Positions 8,348 to 19,300 of a DNA stretch of 64,000 bases are shown piece after piece. The notes under the pieces were generated by a model. It saw only the letters and a program-made list of their open reading frames with translations, ran no database searches and was not told the DNA's origin. The translations under genes and the position numbers were made by a program. Positions within the stretch are counted from its first letter, which is position 1, and each line of letters begins with the position of its first letter. The stretch comes from Dichetophora obliterata. Its lineage: Eukaryota; Arthropoda; Insecta; Diptera; Sciomyzidae. The stretch covers positions 192,020,962-192,084,961 of the forward strand of contig OY986438.1 in NCBI GenBank assembly GCA_963920525.1, written 5' to 3'.

Positions 8348-11300
8348 TAGCAACGAGTATATATCTATAAGAGATTTCACTCGTCGCTCGTTATTTTTTA
8401 CTCGTCGATATTAGCCATCCATCGACAGGATAGGGTATTTTGATAGGACATTTATTTTATACCCCTTCAAAAGTGCGAGTTTGTTTACATTTTGTTTTCT
8501 ATATTTTGATCATTTTGGCTGCGTGCACAAGGTAGCAAAAAGATTGGTATTTTTTAATGTGCTTGCCTGTTTCTTCTTATTTGAATATCTGAAGAAATAT
8601 TGCAATTTTTATGAATGAAAATAAAATTTTACAGCTTCTTATTTGCATGTGCATGGTTGCCGAGTTTATTTTGTTTCCAGCTGGACATTTTTGTTGTGAT
8701 TTTGTTGTAGCTATATTTTGTTTGCTGCTGCAGACAAGGATTTTTAGATATTGCATTAGTTGAATAGAAAGACAGAATTCTGATTCGGCTAATGAAATAA
8801 TTATTGGATAATAAACAAATGTAGCAATAAAATAGAATTGGTCTAGCAGTATTTAATAAATTTAAAATAAAACAAAGAAATATTGTAGATTTAATTAATG
8901 AGAATAAAAGTTATATTTGATACAAATTTTACAGGTTGTTATATATGTATGTGTGTTTTTTTTTTCTTCCATCTTCCTTAGTTTGTTTCTAGCTGGACAT
9001 TTTCCTTGTAGCAATATTTTGCTTGCTACTTTGGATACACAATCATAATTTTTAAATACTTCATTACACCAATAAAAAGATGAAATTCTTATGATTCGGC
9101 TAATGAAATAATTATCAGTTAGGACTTGAAAAATTTTTTTTAACAAATATGCTTTTAATTAATAAAAATACACAGTTTCGATAGTATCGTAAGTATAGAC
9201 GTAGAATTCCTTTTTATACAGTAATAGAGAAAATTTCTGGTTGATAGTTCTTTGATGGTTCTGGCTTGATAGATTTTTTAAATACCCTGGCCGATCAGAA
9301 AACCTTTGTTTCGAGAAAATCACTTTTTTATAAACGACGATTTTAATTGTTTTGTAAAATATTACATATGAAAAAAATTTAAAATAAATATAATTGATGT
9401 AATTGAACAATAGTATATATTTAAACTGGGTTATTTTTTTTAATAAAACTTAGGGCGGTGTAGGGATGTCAATTTTTGCAGATTAGTAGATCCCGGAATT
9501 TTCAGGATCTGAACATACAATCCCGAAATCCCGGGTTCCTGAGATCGTCCCGAAATTAAGTAAGTTTTTATTTCGTTATTTCAAAATGAGAGTAGTCGCC
9601 GCCTTAATATAATCCAAAGTAGTTTTCCCGGAATCCCGGGATCCCGAGATCGTCCCGAAATTTAGTAAGTTTTTATTTCGTTATTTCAAAATCAGAGTAG
9701 TCGCCGCCTTAATATAATTTAAACTAGTTTTAAGCCACTTGTTTTGAAATAGTTTTTCAATTACTTCATATATAATGCAATAAAAACTATTCAACATTGA
9801 AGTGGATACCGCCTTAATATAATTCAAAGTAGTTCAGAAACTACATTATTTTAAATAAGTTTTTTAATTAGTTGTTTTTAAAAACAAGGAAGTTTGCTTC
9901 TAAAGTGATTGTTTTTAAAAAATGCATGTACAAATACATATATTTAGTTAAGCAGTAACTGCCTACATAAAATTATTTTAAATCACTATTTAAACAAAAA
10001 ATTTTTTGAAAATTTACTTTTTTCAGATTGATTATTGTTCAATTATCCTTCAACTACAACTACAAACTACAAAAGCCAAAATTCGCGTAAAAAAATTATT
10101 CGAATTTTGGCTTTGGTTGTTTTTTTTTTCCGAAATAGTTTAAGATTATGAAATAGCTATCCATAAAGTCGGTTTTTAAATTTTGCATTTGAATTCACAT
10201 TACCCCACGTTACAAGAGCATGAAGAAGAAGTTTTTGATTATGTAAATTTCGTATTTGGAGGAATTTTACTGCAAAAATTTTGATGTATTATTCAAAGAT
10301 ATATGATATGGAATTTTTTCAAAAAAGCAACACAACTGCATAGTAAATTTTTTCTAAAAAAAATTCAATTTTATTTTTATTAAACGTAGCTACATAAGTA
10401 GGTATGTAAAAGTTATATATATATGGTATTAGCTTTAATTGCAAGACATTCAACTTAATTTTTGTAATATGCAATTATTTAAATGACTATTTCTGTGGTC
10501 ACAAGGAATAATGACTAAACTCATAGTGAAAAAAATGAATATTATGAATTTAATGAATTTTTGAGTAAAAAAATATATGAACCGTTACAAACGAAATATG
10601 TGCAGACATAAGTGATACTCTATTATGGTTAATAAGCTTTTTCCTTCATCCTTCCAAGGAATGGCAATAAAGAAAATGGCGTATCGCTTTTTTACGATGT
10701 AATGAAGAAATTTGAAGAAATTTGGTGTTTGTATTTTGTTAATTCAAGTTAATTTTATTTATCAAAAGAATTTTTGTTAAAAAAAAATTTTTCAAGTCCT
10801 GACTAATAATTATTTCATTAGCCGAATCATCAGAATTTCACCTTTTTATTGATTTAATAAAGTATCTAAAAATTATGGTTGTGTATCCAAAGTAGCAAGC
10901 AAAATATTGCTACAAGGAAAATGTCCAGCTAGAATCAAACTAAAGAAGATGGAAGAAAAAACACATATACATATATATAAAAACCTGTGAAATTTGTATC
11001 AAATATAACTTCTATTCTCATTTATTAAATCTACAATATTTCTTTGTTTTATTTTACAGTTATTAAATACTGCTAGATCAATTCTATTTTATTGCTACAG
11101 TTTTTTATTATCCAATAATTATTCATTAGCCGAACTAGAATTCTGTCTTTCTATTCAACTTATGAAATATCTAAAAATCCTTGTCTGCAGCAGCAACCAA
11201 AATATAGCTACAACAAAATCACAACAAAAATGTCCAACTGTAAACAAAATAAATTCGGCAACCATGCACATGCAAATAAGAAGCTGTAAAATTTTATTTT

Positions 11301-11570
11301 CATTAATAAAATTTGCAATATATCTTCAGATATTCAAATAAGAAGAAACAAGCAAGCACATTAAAAAATACCGATCTTTTTGCTCCCTTGTGCACGCAGC
11401 CAAAATGATCAAAATATAGAAAACAAAATGTAAACAAACTCGCACTTTTGAAGGGGAATAAAATAAATGTCCCATCAAAATACCCTATCCTGTCGATGGA
11501 TGGCTAATATCGGCGAGTAAAAAATAACGAGCGACGAGTGAAATCTCTTATAGATATATACTCGTTGCTA
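8348..11570. mobile_element. 3.2-kb element with ~800-bp inverted arms
   Basis: Arms at 8348-9146 and 10773-11570 are near-identical inverted copies. Both outer ends read TAGCAACGAGTATATATCTA, followed by ACTCGTCGCTCG-type words. Equal arm length (about 799 and 798 bp) argues for a real transposable unit. No target duplication is visible beside the ends. The interior has no transposase; open frames at 8895-9410 (minus) are low-complexity AT-rich shadows. It contains a ~105-bp tandem duplication. Superfamily unknown; a foldback-like or long-TIR non-autonomous DNA transposon is the best description. Confidence 0.75.
9516..9725 (+). repeat. ~105-bp tandem duplication with CCCGGGAT core
   Basis: Two copies starting GAGATCGTCCCGAAATT at 9541 and 9646 share AGTAAGTTTTTATTTCG and AGTCGCCGCCTTAATATAA. 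Upstream CCCGAAATCCCGGG and CCCGGAATCCCGGG blocks belong to the same unit. A third partial copy (CCGCCTTAATATAATTC) lies at about 9809-9830. It sits in the core of the 3.2-kb inverted-arm element. Confidence 0.8.
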
Positions 11571-11800
11571 GTTAGTGGTTGAAAAGATCGAGTAGTTTCG
11601 GTGAAGATTTGTTTTAAATTCGCACAGCTCAAAACTGACGGGAAACACGCTCGCAGGGAGACTATTCCACAACTTTACCGTACGACTAAAGAACGAATTA
11701 TCACTAGAACGTGAGGTTCTGTGTGGCATCAAGGCAATGGTAAAGGAATGGGCTTGGACAGCTGCCCGAGTGGACCTGGAAAACATACGGTTTGGTGGCG
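11571..11800 (-). pseudogene. C-terminal fragment of a LINE ORF2
   Basis: The minus-strand frame contains FFSRTVKLWNSLPASVFP and then FKTNLHRNY, the conserved extreme C-terminus of Jockey/R1-superfamily LINE ORF2 proteins (usual form: FFPRTAKLWNSLP...FK). The stop codon TAG (11568-11570) is formed by the first three bases of the neighbouring long-TIR element, so that element abuts or truncated the LINE. RT and endonuclease are absent. Confidence 0.75.
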
Positions 11801-12211
11801 TCAGGCCATTACGAAACCAACATTACGTCGATTTCGAATTATTACGAATAGAGTTGAGAGGATGAAATATTTTTATCACCTATCAAATATATCGCACGAC
11901 GTTGAATTCGGTCCAGAAACACGTTTCGATTTTAATTCCTTGACGAATTTTCTTTATATGTCTGTCTACTTTTCACTAACGAAACTTTCTCAATATTTCG
12001 ATATTGGGTTCGTGCATGATAAATCCCAACATTTCTGCATTGTGTCTTACACGAATTTATATGAAATTTTCGTCAATGGCCAAATCAGCATGTTTCGTCA
12101 AGGATCAAGAAAAATCGTACATGATTAATTTGAGATTTCTTCAAGACTGGAACTACTGGGTTGCTTCTAACTAAGTTACAGCCACACATGGAACAAAAAA
12201 AAAAAAGCTAC
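11801..12211. other. No gene recognised
   Basis: A 135-codon plus-strand frame crosses this stretch (11721-12128) but its first part is the antisense of the LINE fragment and the rest has no recognised motif. Treated as non-coding. Confidence 0.4.
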
Positions 12212-12545
12212 CCCAATCCACCAATTCGGCTTACGAAAAAACCATGGTACTACAGAGCAAGAACATTGAATTACAAATTAAATAAGAAAAGCCTATGAAG
12301 AAAAAAAATTACTGTTCTGCAGTTCTATTAGATGTAGCTTAGCTAGGGTCTGGCATGAAGAAGATTTGATATACGATATAAAATTTTTGTTACCTGGTTA
12401 CTGCCATAAAATTCTAGAATCATACTTAAGTAAACAAAAGTTTAGGGTTAAATGTAAATAATTTATTAAACATAATTTTTCAATTTCAGCAGGAGTTCCT
12501 CAAGGCAGCGTCCTTGGTCCAGTCTTATATCTGATATTTAAAGAA
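12212..12545 (+). pseudogene. Jockey-type RT fragment (central RT)
   Basis: With frameshifts and stops, translation shows HQFGFRK, HGTTEQ, IRKAYEEK, CSAVLLDV, KILESYLSKQKFRVKC and finally SAGVPQGSVLGPVLYLIF. This is RT motifs 2-4 of a Jockey-clade LINE in proper order, missing the FADD block. The AFDRVWH motif is damaged near 12340. It follows logically from the scraps at 1880-2215 and 7836-7900. Confidence 0.8.
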
Positions 12546-13069
12546 TAATCTGATAACGAATTAGAAGAAAAAACATCAAATCGAATAGTACGTTTACTTA
12601 TAATTTTTTTTTAGACTAAATAACTAAACTTTGGAGTGAAAAAAGTTACAGTACCAAGTTTTATTTTTATCTCTCAACAAAAACCTTTTTTCTTTTTTGC
12701 TTTCTACTACATTTTATGAAATTCCAACACACTAATTCAACTGCTAATTAAACTAACACATATTGAGTAGCAATAGCAAAAAGTTTTATGACTTTCATTG
12801 AAACAAATCTAATCGCTAACAAGCATACAAACATAAATGTATATCAATTCATAAGCTGCATTTAAAAACAAAGTCAACGGGTTGAACAACCTCACAATGT
12901 GCCGGACATGCAAGAGAACTGTCAACTCTAAACTATGTGTAAAATTGTGCAAGTTCAATGACTGAAGGGTCGAAACTGTCAACTCATAGATACAATCAAC
13001 ATGGTATCCTCCTAAAGTGCTATTATATTAAATACTTTTTTATAGGTAAAAAAAATGCATAAAACATCA
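12546..13069. other. No gene seen
   Basis: AT-rich DNA with no recognised coding sequence or repeat border. Confidence 0.4.
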
Positions 13070-13714
13070 TTAAGGGACACTTCACCTTATTATGTCGAAA
13101 TTTTAGGAATTTCTTAAGTTAGAATTGTGAAAAAACGGTTAGAGATATTTGAGTAAATATTTTCTTATTGCTTTACAAAAGTATTAAAATAAGCAAACTA
13201 AATTTTTTGTTATCGTGACGACACTTCCAAGTCATGCCTTTTTCTGGAAACAGGTTTTTTTAAATTAGTGTGCCAGAAACTTGCGCAATAACTATTATAC
13301 CGAGTTATTTTAAAATATATTTTTGAGAGGCTGACTTCTATTTATTTGAAAGTCCTCAAATAATTTTTACAGCTACTTTTGTCCTAAAATGTTAGGCTTT
13401 TTTTTAGTTTTAACTTTACGAAGCCGCCATTTTGTTTTTAATTAAGTTTTTTTGTAAAAACTCTTCGTCAGCCCCTCACATAAGGTTTAAACTCTATCAA
13501 ATTTTTTTTTCAGATAAGCCAAACTCGAGATATCTTGCAAACCTTTTTTTTTATTTTTTTACTGCTTTATTTACGCACGAGTGAAATGTTATTTTTAAAT
13601 TTTAATACTAACGTAAAACAATAAAAAATTTACTAAAATATATATAACCGTTTTTCACAATCCTTACTTAAAAAACTCCCAAAATTTCGACAAAATTAGG
13701 TAAATGTCCCTTAA
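13070..13714. mobile_element. TTAA-flanked MITE (piggyBac-like)
   Basis: TTAA occurs at both ends (13070-13073 and 13711-13714). Inside them are inverted repeats of about 100 bp starting GGGACACTTCACC on the left and, reversed, GGGACATTTACCTAA on the right; both continue with GTCGAAATTTT and GTGAAAAACGGTTA-type words. A TTAA target is diagnostic of piggyBac-type insertion (established knowledge), but no transposase is present, so the assignment is tentative. Confidence 0.75.
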
Positions 13715-13868
13715 CAGGGAAAACCACGGACCAAAAATAACAGATATTTCCGAAATTTCTATTCAAAAACTCAAATGGAAAGAGTAAGTCTATTCGATAT
13801 TTGAATATAGCAATATGATGTTTGTTAGCTAAGGAATAATAATCTTTAATGATTTAAATTTTTCTGAT

Positions 13869-14300
13869 TTTTTTTTTAAAGTCAATAAATAATCGTTATT
13901 TTTCAACTAATTTTATATCGATCAAAAATAAGAGTTAAAATTTGACTTTTATTTTTTCGATCAAAAGTAAAAGTCATATTTTATTTTTTATTATTTTTTC
14001 GAATCGAAAAAAAGTCAAATTTAAACTGTTCTTTTTGATTGAAAAAATAAAAGTTAAATTTTAACAGTTATATTTGATCGAAAAAATAAGAGTAAAATTT
14101 TAACTTTTATTATTGATCGAAAAAATAAAAAGTAAAATTTTAACTAATATTTTTGATCAAAAAAATATAAGTCAAATTTTATTTTTGATCAAAAAAATAA
14201 AAGTCAAATTTTAACTTTTATTTTTGATTAAAAAAAATAAAAGTCAAATTTTAACTTTTATTTTTGATCGAAATAAAATCGGTCAAAAATTAACGATTAT
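13869..14300. repeat. Tandem array of palindromic ~43-bp units
   Basis: About eight units of GATCGAAAAAATAAAAGT followed by CAAATTTTAACTTTTATTTTT repeat head-to-tail from about 13916 to 14272. Each unit can fold back on itself (AAAAGT...ACTTTT). The array is framed by inverted AATAATCGTTA/TAACGATTATT words at about 13887 and 14291. It is likely the interior of a decayed MITE. Confidence 0.75.
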
Positions 14301-14492
14301 TTGTTCACTTTTTGGAAAAAAATCATAACCGTTACGATCCCTGGGGAAAACTGTAGCACTTTATTTGTGTATTACACAGCTTATAAAAATAATTAAACAT
14401 TTTTAAAGAAAAAAAAAAACTCATAGCTAAATCTAATCTACAAAAACTGGGTGCAGTTCTTTAAAAAATAGAACACATTTAAGCTTGTTTTG

Positions 14493-14498
14493 TTTATT
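14493..14498 (-). terminator. Polyadenylation signal of the MGC-type gene
   Basis: AATAAA on the minus strand, 76 bp after the stop codon at 14574. Position and strand fit a polyadenylation signal. A second TTTATT occurs near 14361. Confidence 0.5.
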
Positions 14499-14573
14499 AA
14501 AAATAAGTTGCTTAAATAGTTGAATTAAAAAAAGAGTACAACAACAACTTAATAATTAACACCCGCCCGCTAC

Positions 14574-15175
14574 TCACTCCACAGGTGGTGCGTTCTGTTC
14601 ACTTGGCGTTGCCTCTGCCACCTTCTCCACCGCCGCCTTGTCCAGCGTGTTTTGTGCAGTTTCTTCCACCTGCTGCGGCAAACTTTCTATCTCCTTCATC
14701 AACGCTGCGGATGTCTTGTCACCAGCTTCCGTTGTGAGCTTCTCCAATTCAGCAAACGTTGGCTTCGGCGTTGGTGGACTGTCAGCCATGTAGTTGGCTA
14801 ATGCCTGCTCTATTTCCGGTTCCGGTGTCGATGTCTTCAAGCTATCAATGTCGTGTACCGGTGTTTGTGCACGCGTCGGCACATCATCTGTACGCTTGAT
14901 ATCAGCATCGTCATTGGCGTCAGCGATGTCATGCGAATCGTTGCTCGCATGTTCTTTCGCTACTTCCGTTTCCGCAGTTGTTGCTGTTTTCTTTTCAATA
15001 CCAGCTTCTTCCGCTCCGCCAAGATGTAGCTTACCCATGAGATTATTTTTGGCATCGTCCAACATGTCGGTCTTCTCCTTGAGTGCTGTTCCAAGATCGT
15101 TTGCTATGTCCGTTACAGTGTGGCCAACAGAATCCTTGGCTGCCTCCAATGATTTGCCTAGCGTGTGTGTGACAT
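14574..15175 (-). CDS. Terminal exon of an unrecognised MGC-type acidic protein
   Basis: Open to the stop at 14574, with markedly higher GC than its surroundings, as expected for real coding DNA. A splice acceptor (...ACATTTCAG) ends at 15176. The reading frame begins with the last two bases of a split codon (AT), which fits the phase-1 donor of the exon at 35282-35393. Joined, the protein would have about 237 residues. This exon gives Ala/Lys/Asp-rich repeats (KSLEAAKDSVGH, VTDIANDLG, LKEKTDMLDDAKNN) likely forming amphipathic helices, then an acidic middle (NDSHDIADANDDAD), a Pro-rich DSPPTPKPTF and an Ala/Glu-rich tail. No enzyme motif, signal peptide or membrane span. It resembles membrane-binding helical (LEA- or perilipin-like) proteins only in style. 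Gene not recognised. Confidence 0.8.
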
Positions 15176-16865
15176 CTGAAATGTTTTAAGTGCATGAGTT
15201 GTTGTGGCTTTTAATGCGATTGATTTAAATTATTTATGCGGTGCACGCACACAAAGTCATGTGTGTGATTTTAAGCACTCACACTAATGCATTTACACTC
15301 ACACTCATACTCATACCCATAATGACTGAATAATGGCCGCCAACAAACACGCGATTGCATAATTTATTTTATTAATTTTAAAACGATTTCATGCTCTAAT
15401 ATGTATTTATATATATACCTATCCTTGTAGCGTTGGTATGGTGTTTTGAATAAAAATTTGCTTTGCACATGGTATTAGAATTTATATTTAAAAAAATTGC
15501 AAACTCATCGATTATTATTTAAAAAATATTATCAAGGTCAACTTTGGCAAAAATCTGGTGCTATTTCTAGCACTAAGCTGTTTCTAAGCACAATACAATT
15601 ATTTTTTAATTGCTTATTTAATTAGTTGGCTTATTAAATATTTAAGATATTATATCCTTTAGAAGACTATACTTTGTTGAAATGCTCTTAGAAGTCATTT
15701 CTTGATATACTGTTATACTCATAATAAAAATACTAAAGTTATGCTGCCATAGTCTTATTGTCATAGTTTGTTTTATTTAATTTTCTTCATCTACTACCAG
15801 TACCCTACGCTCGAAAGTTAAGACATTTTAAAGGATTCAAAACAGGACAAAAAACTTAAGTATAAAAATATTGTTTACTGATATTTGCTAAGAATCTAAT
15901 GTAAAGTTATACATTATGGTAGTTTTTTTTGCTCTTTTTCTTAATACTTTCAGATTTTCACAGCTTCAACACTTCCTAGTGACCTAGAGACTACATTGTA
16001 TACATCTCAATAAATTGGCAAAGGTTTAGAGATGACTCTTTTTGATTTTAGTTTTCACATACAATTTGTATGGGCAAGAATCCATTTTGAAGGTTCATAG
16101 AAAATAGAAGCCTTACATATACAAAAAAAAAATTACTTAAAAAAATACGTATCTACTATTTTTTTATCTTTTTGATTAAACAAAAAATGTAATTAATATT
16201 CGGTTATTATTCACTTTTTCTCAAAAATATTTTCTTGAATCTTCTTACTCTTTTTAATATTCCAGTTACAGGATTGACTCTTGTCTTAAAATTCAGATAA
16301 TGACTGTTTTAGGCCAATATTAAAAAAAAAATTATAACTGTAAGTTTTTTGGATAAAATCGTACTACAAGTAGTTTTTTCACTTTTAGTAGCAAGCTTAA
16401 TTAATTTTGGCGAATTGCATATAAAAATATTATGGGTTAAAATACACATTAAAGCAGGTGTAAGTCTAGTATTAAAAATGAGCTATTTATCTACTTTTAA
16501 AGTTTTTAAGCAGACTGCTTTGGTATTTCAAAAGTTATAAAATAATCTAAAAAAATTAAATCTCCAATAACATTTTATTACGAACAATCTTTTTTATTCT
16601 TATATTTTATTAAATTTTTCCCTTCCTTATATATTTTTATAATTCGCTTTGATCCGTTATTTTGACTAATTACATTGAATGATTGTTTTTGTTTTGACGC
16701 TGTGCATATAAGAAAATGCACTTAACATTAGTCAAATTGTTGGTAAGCTTACCAAATCAAGTTAAGCCCGTATTCGGCCAACTAAATATATACGATTTTT
16801 TGCCATTTTAACGATTTGATGATTCTTTAAGGCCTTTTATCCGAATGTTATTTAACTTAGCTAAT
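15176..16865 (-). other. Large intron, AT-rich part without recognised repeats
   Basis: Intronic sequence of the MGC-type gene. Contains CA/CACTCA-rich sequence near 15245-15320 and otherwise AT-rich DNA; a 63-codon plus frame at 16349 has no recognisable content. Confidence 0.45.
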
Positions 16866-17684
16866 CTTAACTTAACTTAACTTAACTTAACTTAACTTAA
16901 CTTAACTTAACTTAACTTAACTTAACTTAACTTAACTTAACTTAACTTAACTTAACTTAACTTAACTTAACTTAACTTAACTTAACTTAACTTAACTTAA
17001 CTTAACTTAACTTAACTTAACTTAACTTAACTTAACTTAACTTAACTTAACTTAACTTAACTTAACTTAACTTAACTTAACTTAACTTAACTTAACTTAA
17101 CTTAACTTAACTTAACTTAACTTAACTTAACTTAACTTAACTTAACTTAACTTAACTTAACTTAACTTAACTTAACTTAACTTAACTTAACTTAACTTAA
17201 CTTAACTTAACTTAACTTAACTTAACTTAACTTAACTTAACTTAACTTAACTTAACTTAACTTAACTTAACTTAACTTAACTTAACTTAACTTAACTTAA
17301 CTTAACTTAACTTAACTTAACTTAACTTAACTTAACTTAACTTAACTTAACTTAACTTAACTTAACTTAACTTAACTTAACTTAACTTAACTTAACTTAA
17401 CTTAACTTAACTTAACTTAACTTAACTTAACTTAACTTAACTTAACTTAACTTAACTTAACTTAACTTAACTTAACTTAACTTAACTTAACTTAACTTAA
17501 CTTAACTTAACTTAACTTAACTTAACTTAACTTAACTTAACTTAACTTAACTTAACTTAACTTAACTTAACTTAACTTAACTTAACTTAACTTAACTTAA
17601 CTTAACTTAACTTAACTTAACTTAACTTAACTTAACTTAACTTAACTTAACTTAACTTAACTTAACTTAACTTAACTTAACTTA
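16866..17684. repeat. (CTTAA)n satellite, about 163 perfect copies
   Basis: From 16866 to 17680 the pentamer CTTAA is repeated without a visible mismatch (815 bp). Left flank has diverged TTAACTTAGCTAATCTTAA; right flank decays through CTTAGCGTAACGTAGTGTGG. It lies inside the large intron of the MGC-type gene. Copy number in the genome may differ because such arrays often collapse in assemblies. Confidence 0.98.
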
Positions 17685-18270
17685 GCGTAACGTAGTGTGG
17701 TTTGGTGTGGCGTAGAAGAAATTCGATGACAATCTAATCAAAGTGCGGCGCAGACTTTTTCTATTGTACAAAACTGATTAGAATATACGAGATACAAACT
17801 GTATTTTTGGCAGTGACAGTAAATTGTAAAATTGTAAAGTGGCATGTTATGTTCAAAAATTTGTGTTACTTACAAAAAAAAAAACCTACAAGTTGTACGA
17901 AAATAAATTTATTTATTTAATATTGCCTTAAATTATCATTGTCTGAGTTTTAAGACAAGAGTTAATCCTGTAACTGAAATATTTATGAAATATTATGAAT
18001 ATATGAAGATTTAACAAGATATTTTTGAGAAAAAGTACTATACATTGATGTTTATGAATTATTTTATAATTCTATAAAAATATATAAGTCTTAGAATTAT
18101 ATTTGAGCTTACCAAATAAGTTATTAGCGCAACAGGTAGCAACAACAAGAAGTTATTTGCAGAATAAACCTAGCAAACCAAGCAGACTAGACAAACTGTT
18201 TCGTTGATCGCTACATAAACTCATTAGCAGTCTTCTGTGGTTTCTGCAGTCCACCCACTTTGGTAAGCTT
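17685..18270. other. Intronic DNA, no gene seen
   Basis: AT-rich. GGTAAGCTTACC-type words occur at about 16752, 18108 and 18261, flanking the satellite and the next SINE; significance unclear. Confidence 0.4.
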
Positions 18271-18654
18271 ACAAAAAAAACAAGGCATGCGCCTTATACA
18301 AACAAGGTTTGGTCTTTGACCTGAAAGGAAAGGAATAGATTATTTAAAGGAATTGATTGGAACCATACGTGAATTATTGATTAGGCGAAACAACCGTGAA
18401 AGGCAATTTGAATTGCTTTTAACCGAGGCTAGTGTTATGCCTTAACCTCGGCAAGCATTTCCAGCTCTTAGTTGTGTTCCTGTCCTTTAATTCCACATTT
18501 TCCACAATTTGGTTGTGGATTTTAAATTTTCCATAATTCTTAAATGTAGAAAAGAACAAAGAAAGTGAAAAGAATCATGCCCGAACCCGGATTCGAACCA
18601 GGGGCCTCTGGGTTGATAGTCCAGCGCTCTCTCCACTCGACTACTACAAAGGCC
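18271..18654 (-). mobile_element. tRNA-derived SINE, copy 1
   Basis: On the minus strand a tRNA-like head starts at 18654 (GGCCTTTGTAGTAGTCGAG) with an A-box-like segment and a perfect B box GGTTCGAATCC, followed by a ~300-bp body and ending in a T-rich tail at about 18271-18280. It aligns along its whole length with 25346-25750 (+) and 38741-39141 (-). The acceptor stem does not pair fully, so this is not a functional tRNA gene. Confidence 0.85.
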
Positions 18655-19300
18655 GATTATTTGCGCTTTGCCTTTATTAGGTATCGTTGATTGTCCGCTG
18701 GCTATAGGTCATGTGACGTAACTTTAAATTTAATATGGCGCCCTCTAGAGGACAGAATGTCAACTAAGCCCCTAACTTCTGAACTACTGATCATAATTTA
18801 ACAAGTGATGTATCGTTGGCAGTGTTTAACTCATTCGCTGGTTATAGGCTATGAGACGTCACATTAAATTGCATGTGGCGCCCTCTATAGGAAATAAAGT
18901 CATGAACTAAAAATAGTTTTTAAGTGACATAATAAACATCTTTGTTTATAATTTGATCATCGAAATATTTAGTAGTAGCTATTACTTTTGATTATATAAA
19001 AATTATATCCCCAATATAAATTGAACAACAAATTAATTTAAAAAACTAAGGTCCGACTACTACAAGTACGCTCTAAAAAGTATGAAACAAGCAAATATTC
19101 TCATCTGAAATTGTTATGTACAAACTATTCAATATATTTTGTCTATTCAATAAACAATTTACACATACTATATTTTTTTGTATATAATACTAATTGTATA
19201 TAATACTATTGTATAAATACTAGTAAGCGATCATAAGCTTTACGGCAAAGTGCATTACGCTATACATCTAGAGGGCGAAATATGACAATATATATGAGGT
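18655..19300. repeat. ~138-bp direct repeat with GGCGCCCTCTA
   Basis: Two imperfect copies: about 18679-18810 and 18816-18930. Shared words are GTATCGTTG, CGCTGG-TATAGG, GACGT and GGCGCCCTCTA-AGGA. A reverse-oriented relative (CTAGAGGGCGAAATATGAC) lies at about 19268. Likely the core of a decayed transposon. Confidence 0.6.

Noticed and set aside
11721..12128. 135-codon ORF as a gene
   Set aside because: Its start overlaps the antisense LINE remnant and the remainder shows no family signature or splice context.
14794..15189. 131-codon plus-strand ORF
   Set aside because: Antisense shadow of the GC-rich terminal exon of the MGC-type gene.
16866..17684. Telomeric array
   Set aside because: The unit is CTTAA, not the insect TTAGG, flies use other telomere systems, and it lies inside an intron between unique sequences.
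18580..18654. Functional tRNA gene
   Set aside because: The tRNA-like head is followed by a shared ~300-bp body and tail and its acceptor stem pairs poorly; it is a SINE. Same for the copies at 25346 and 39141 and for 31110-31188.
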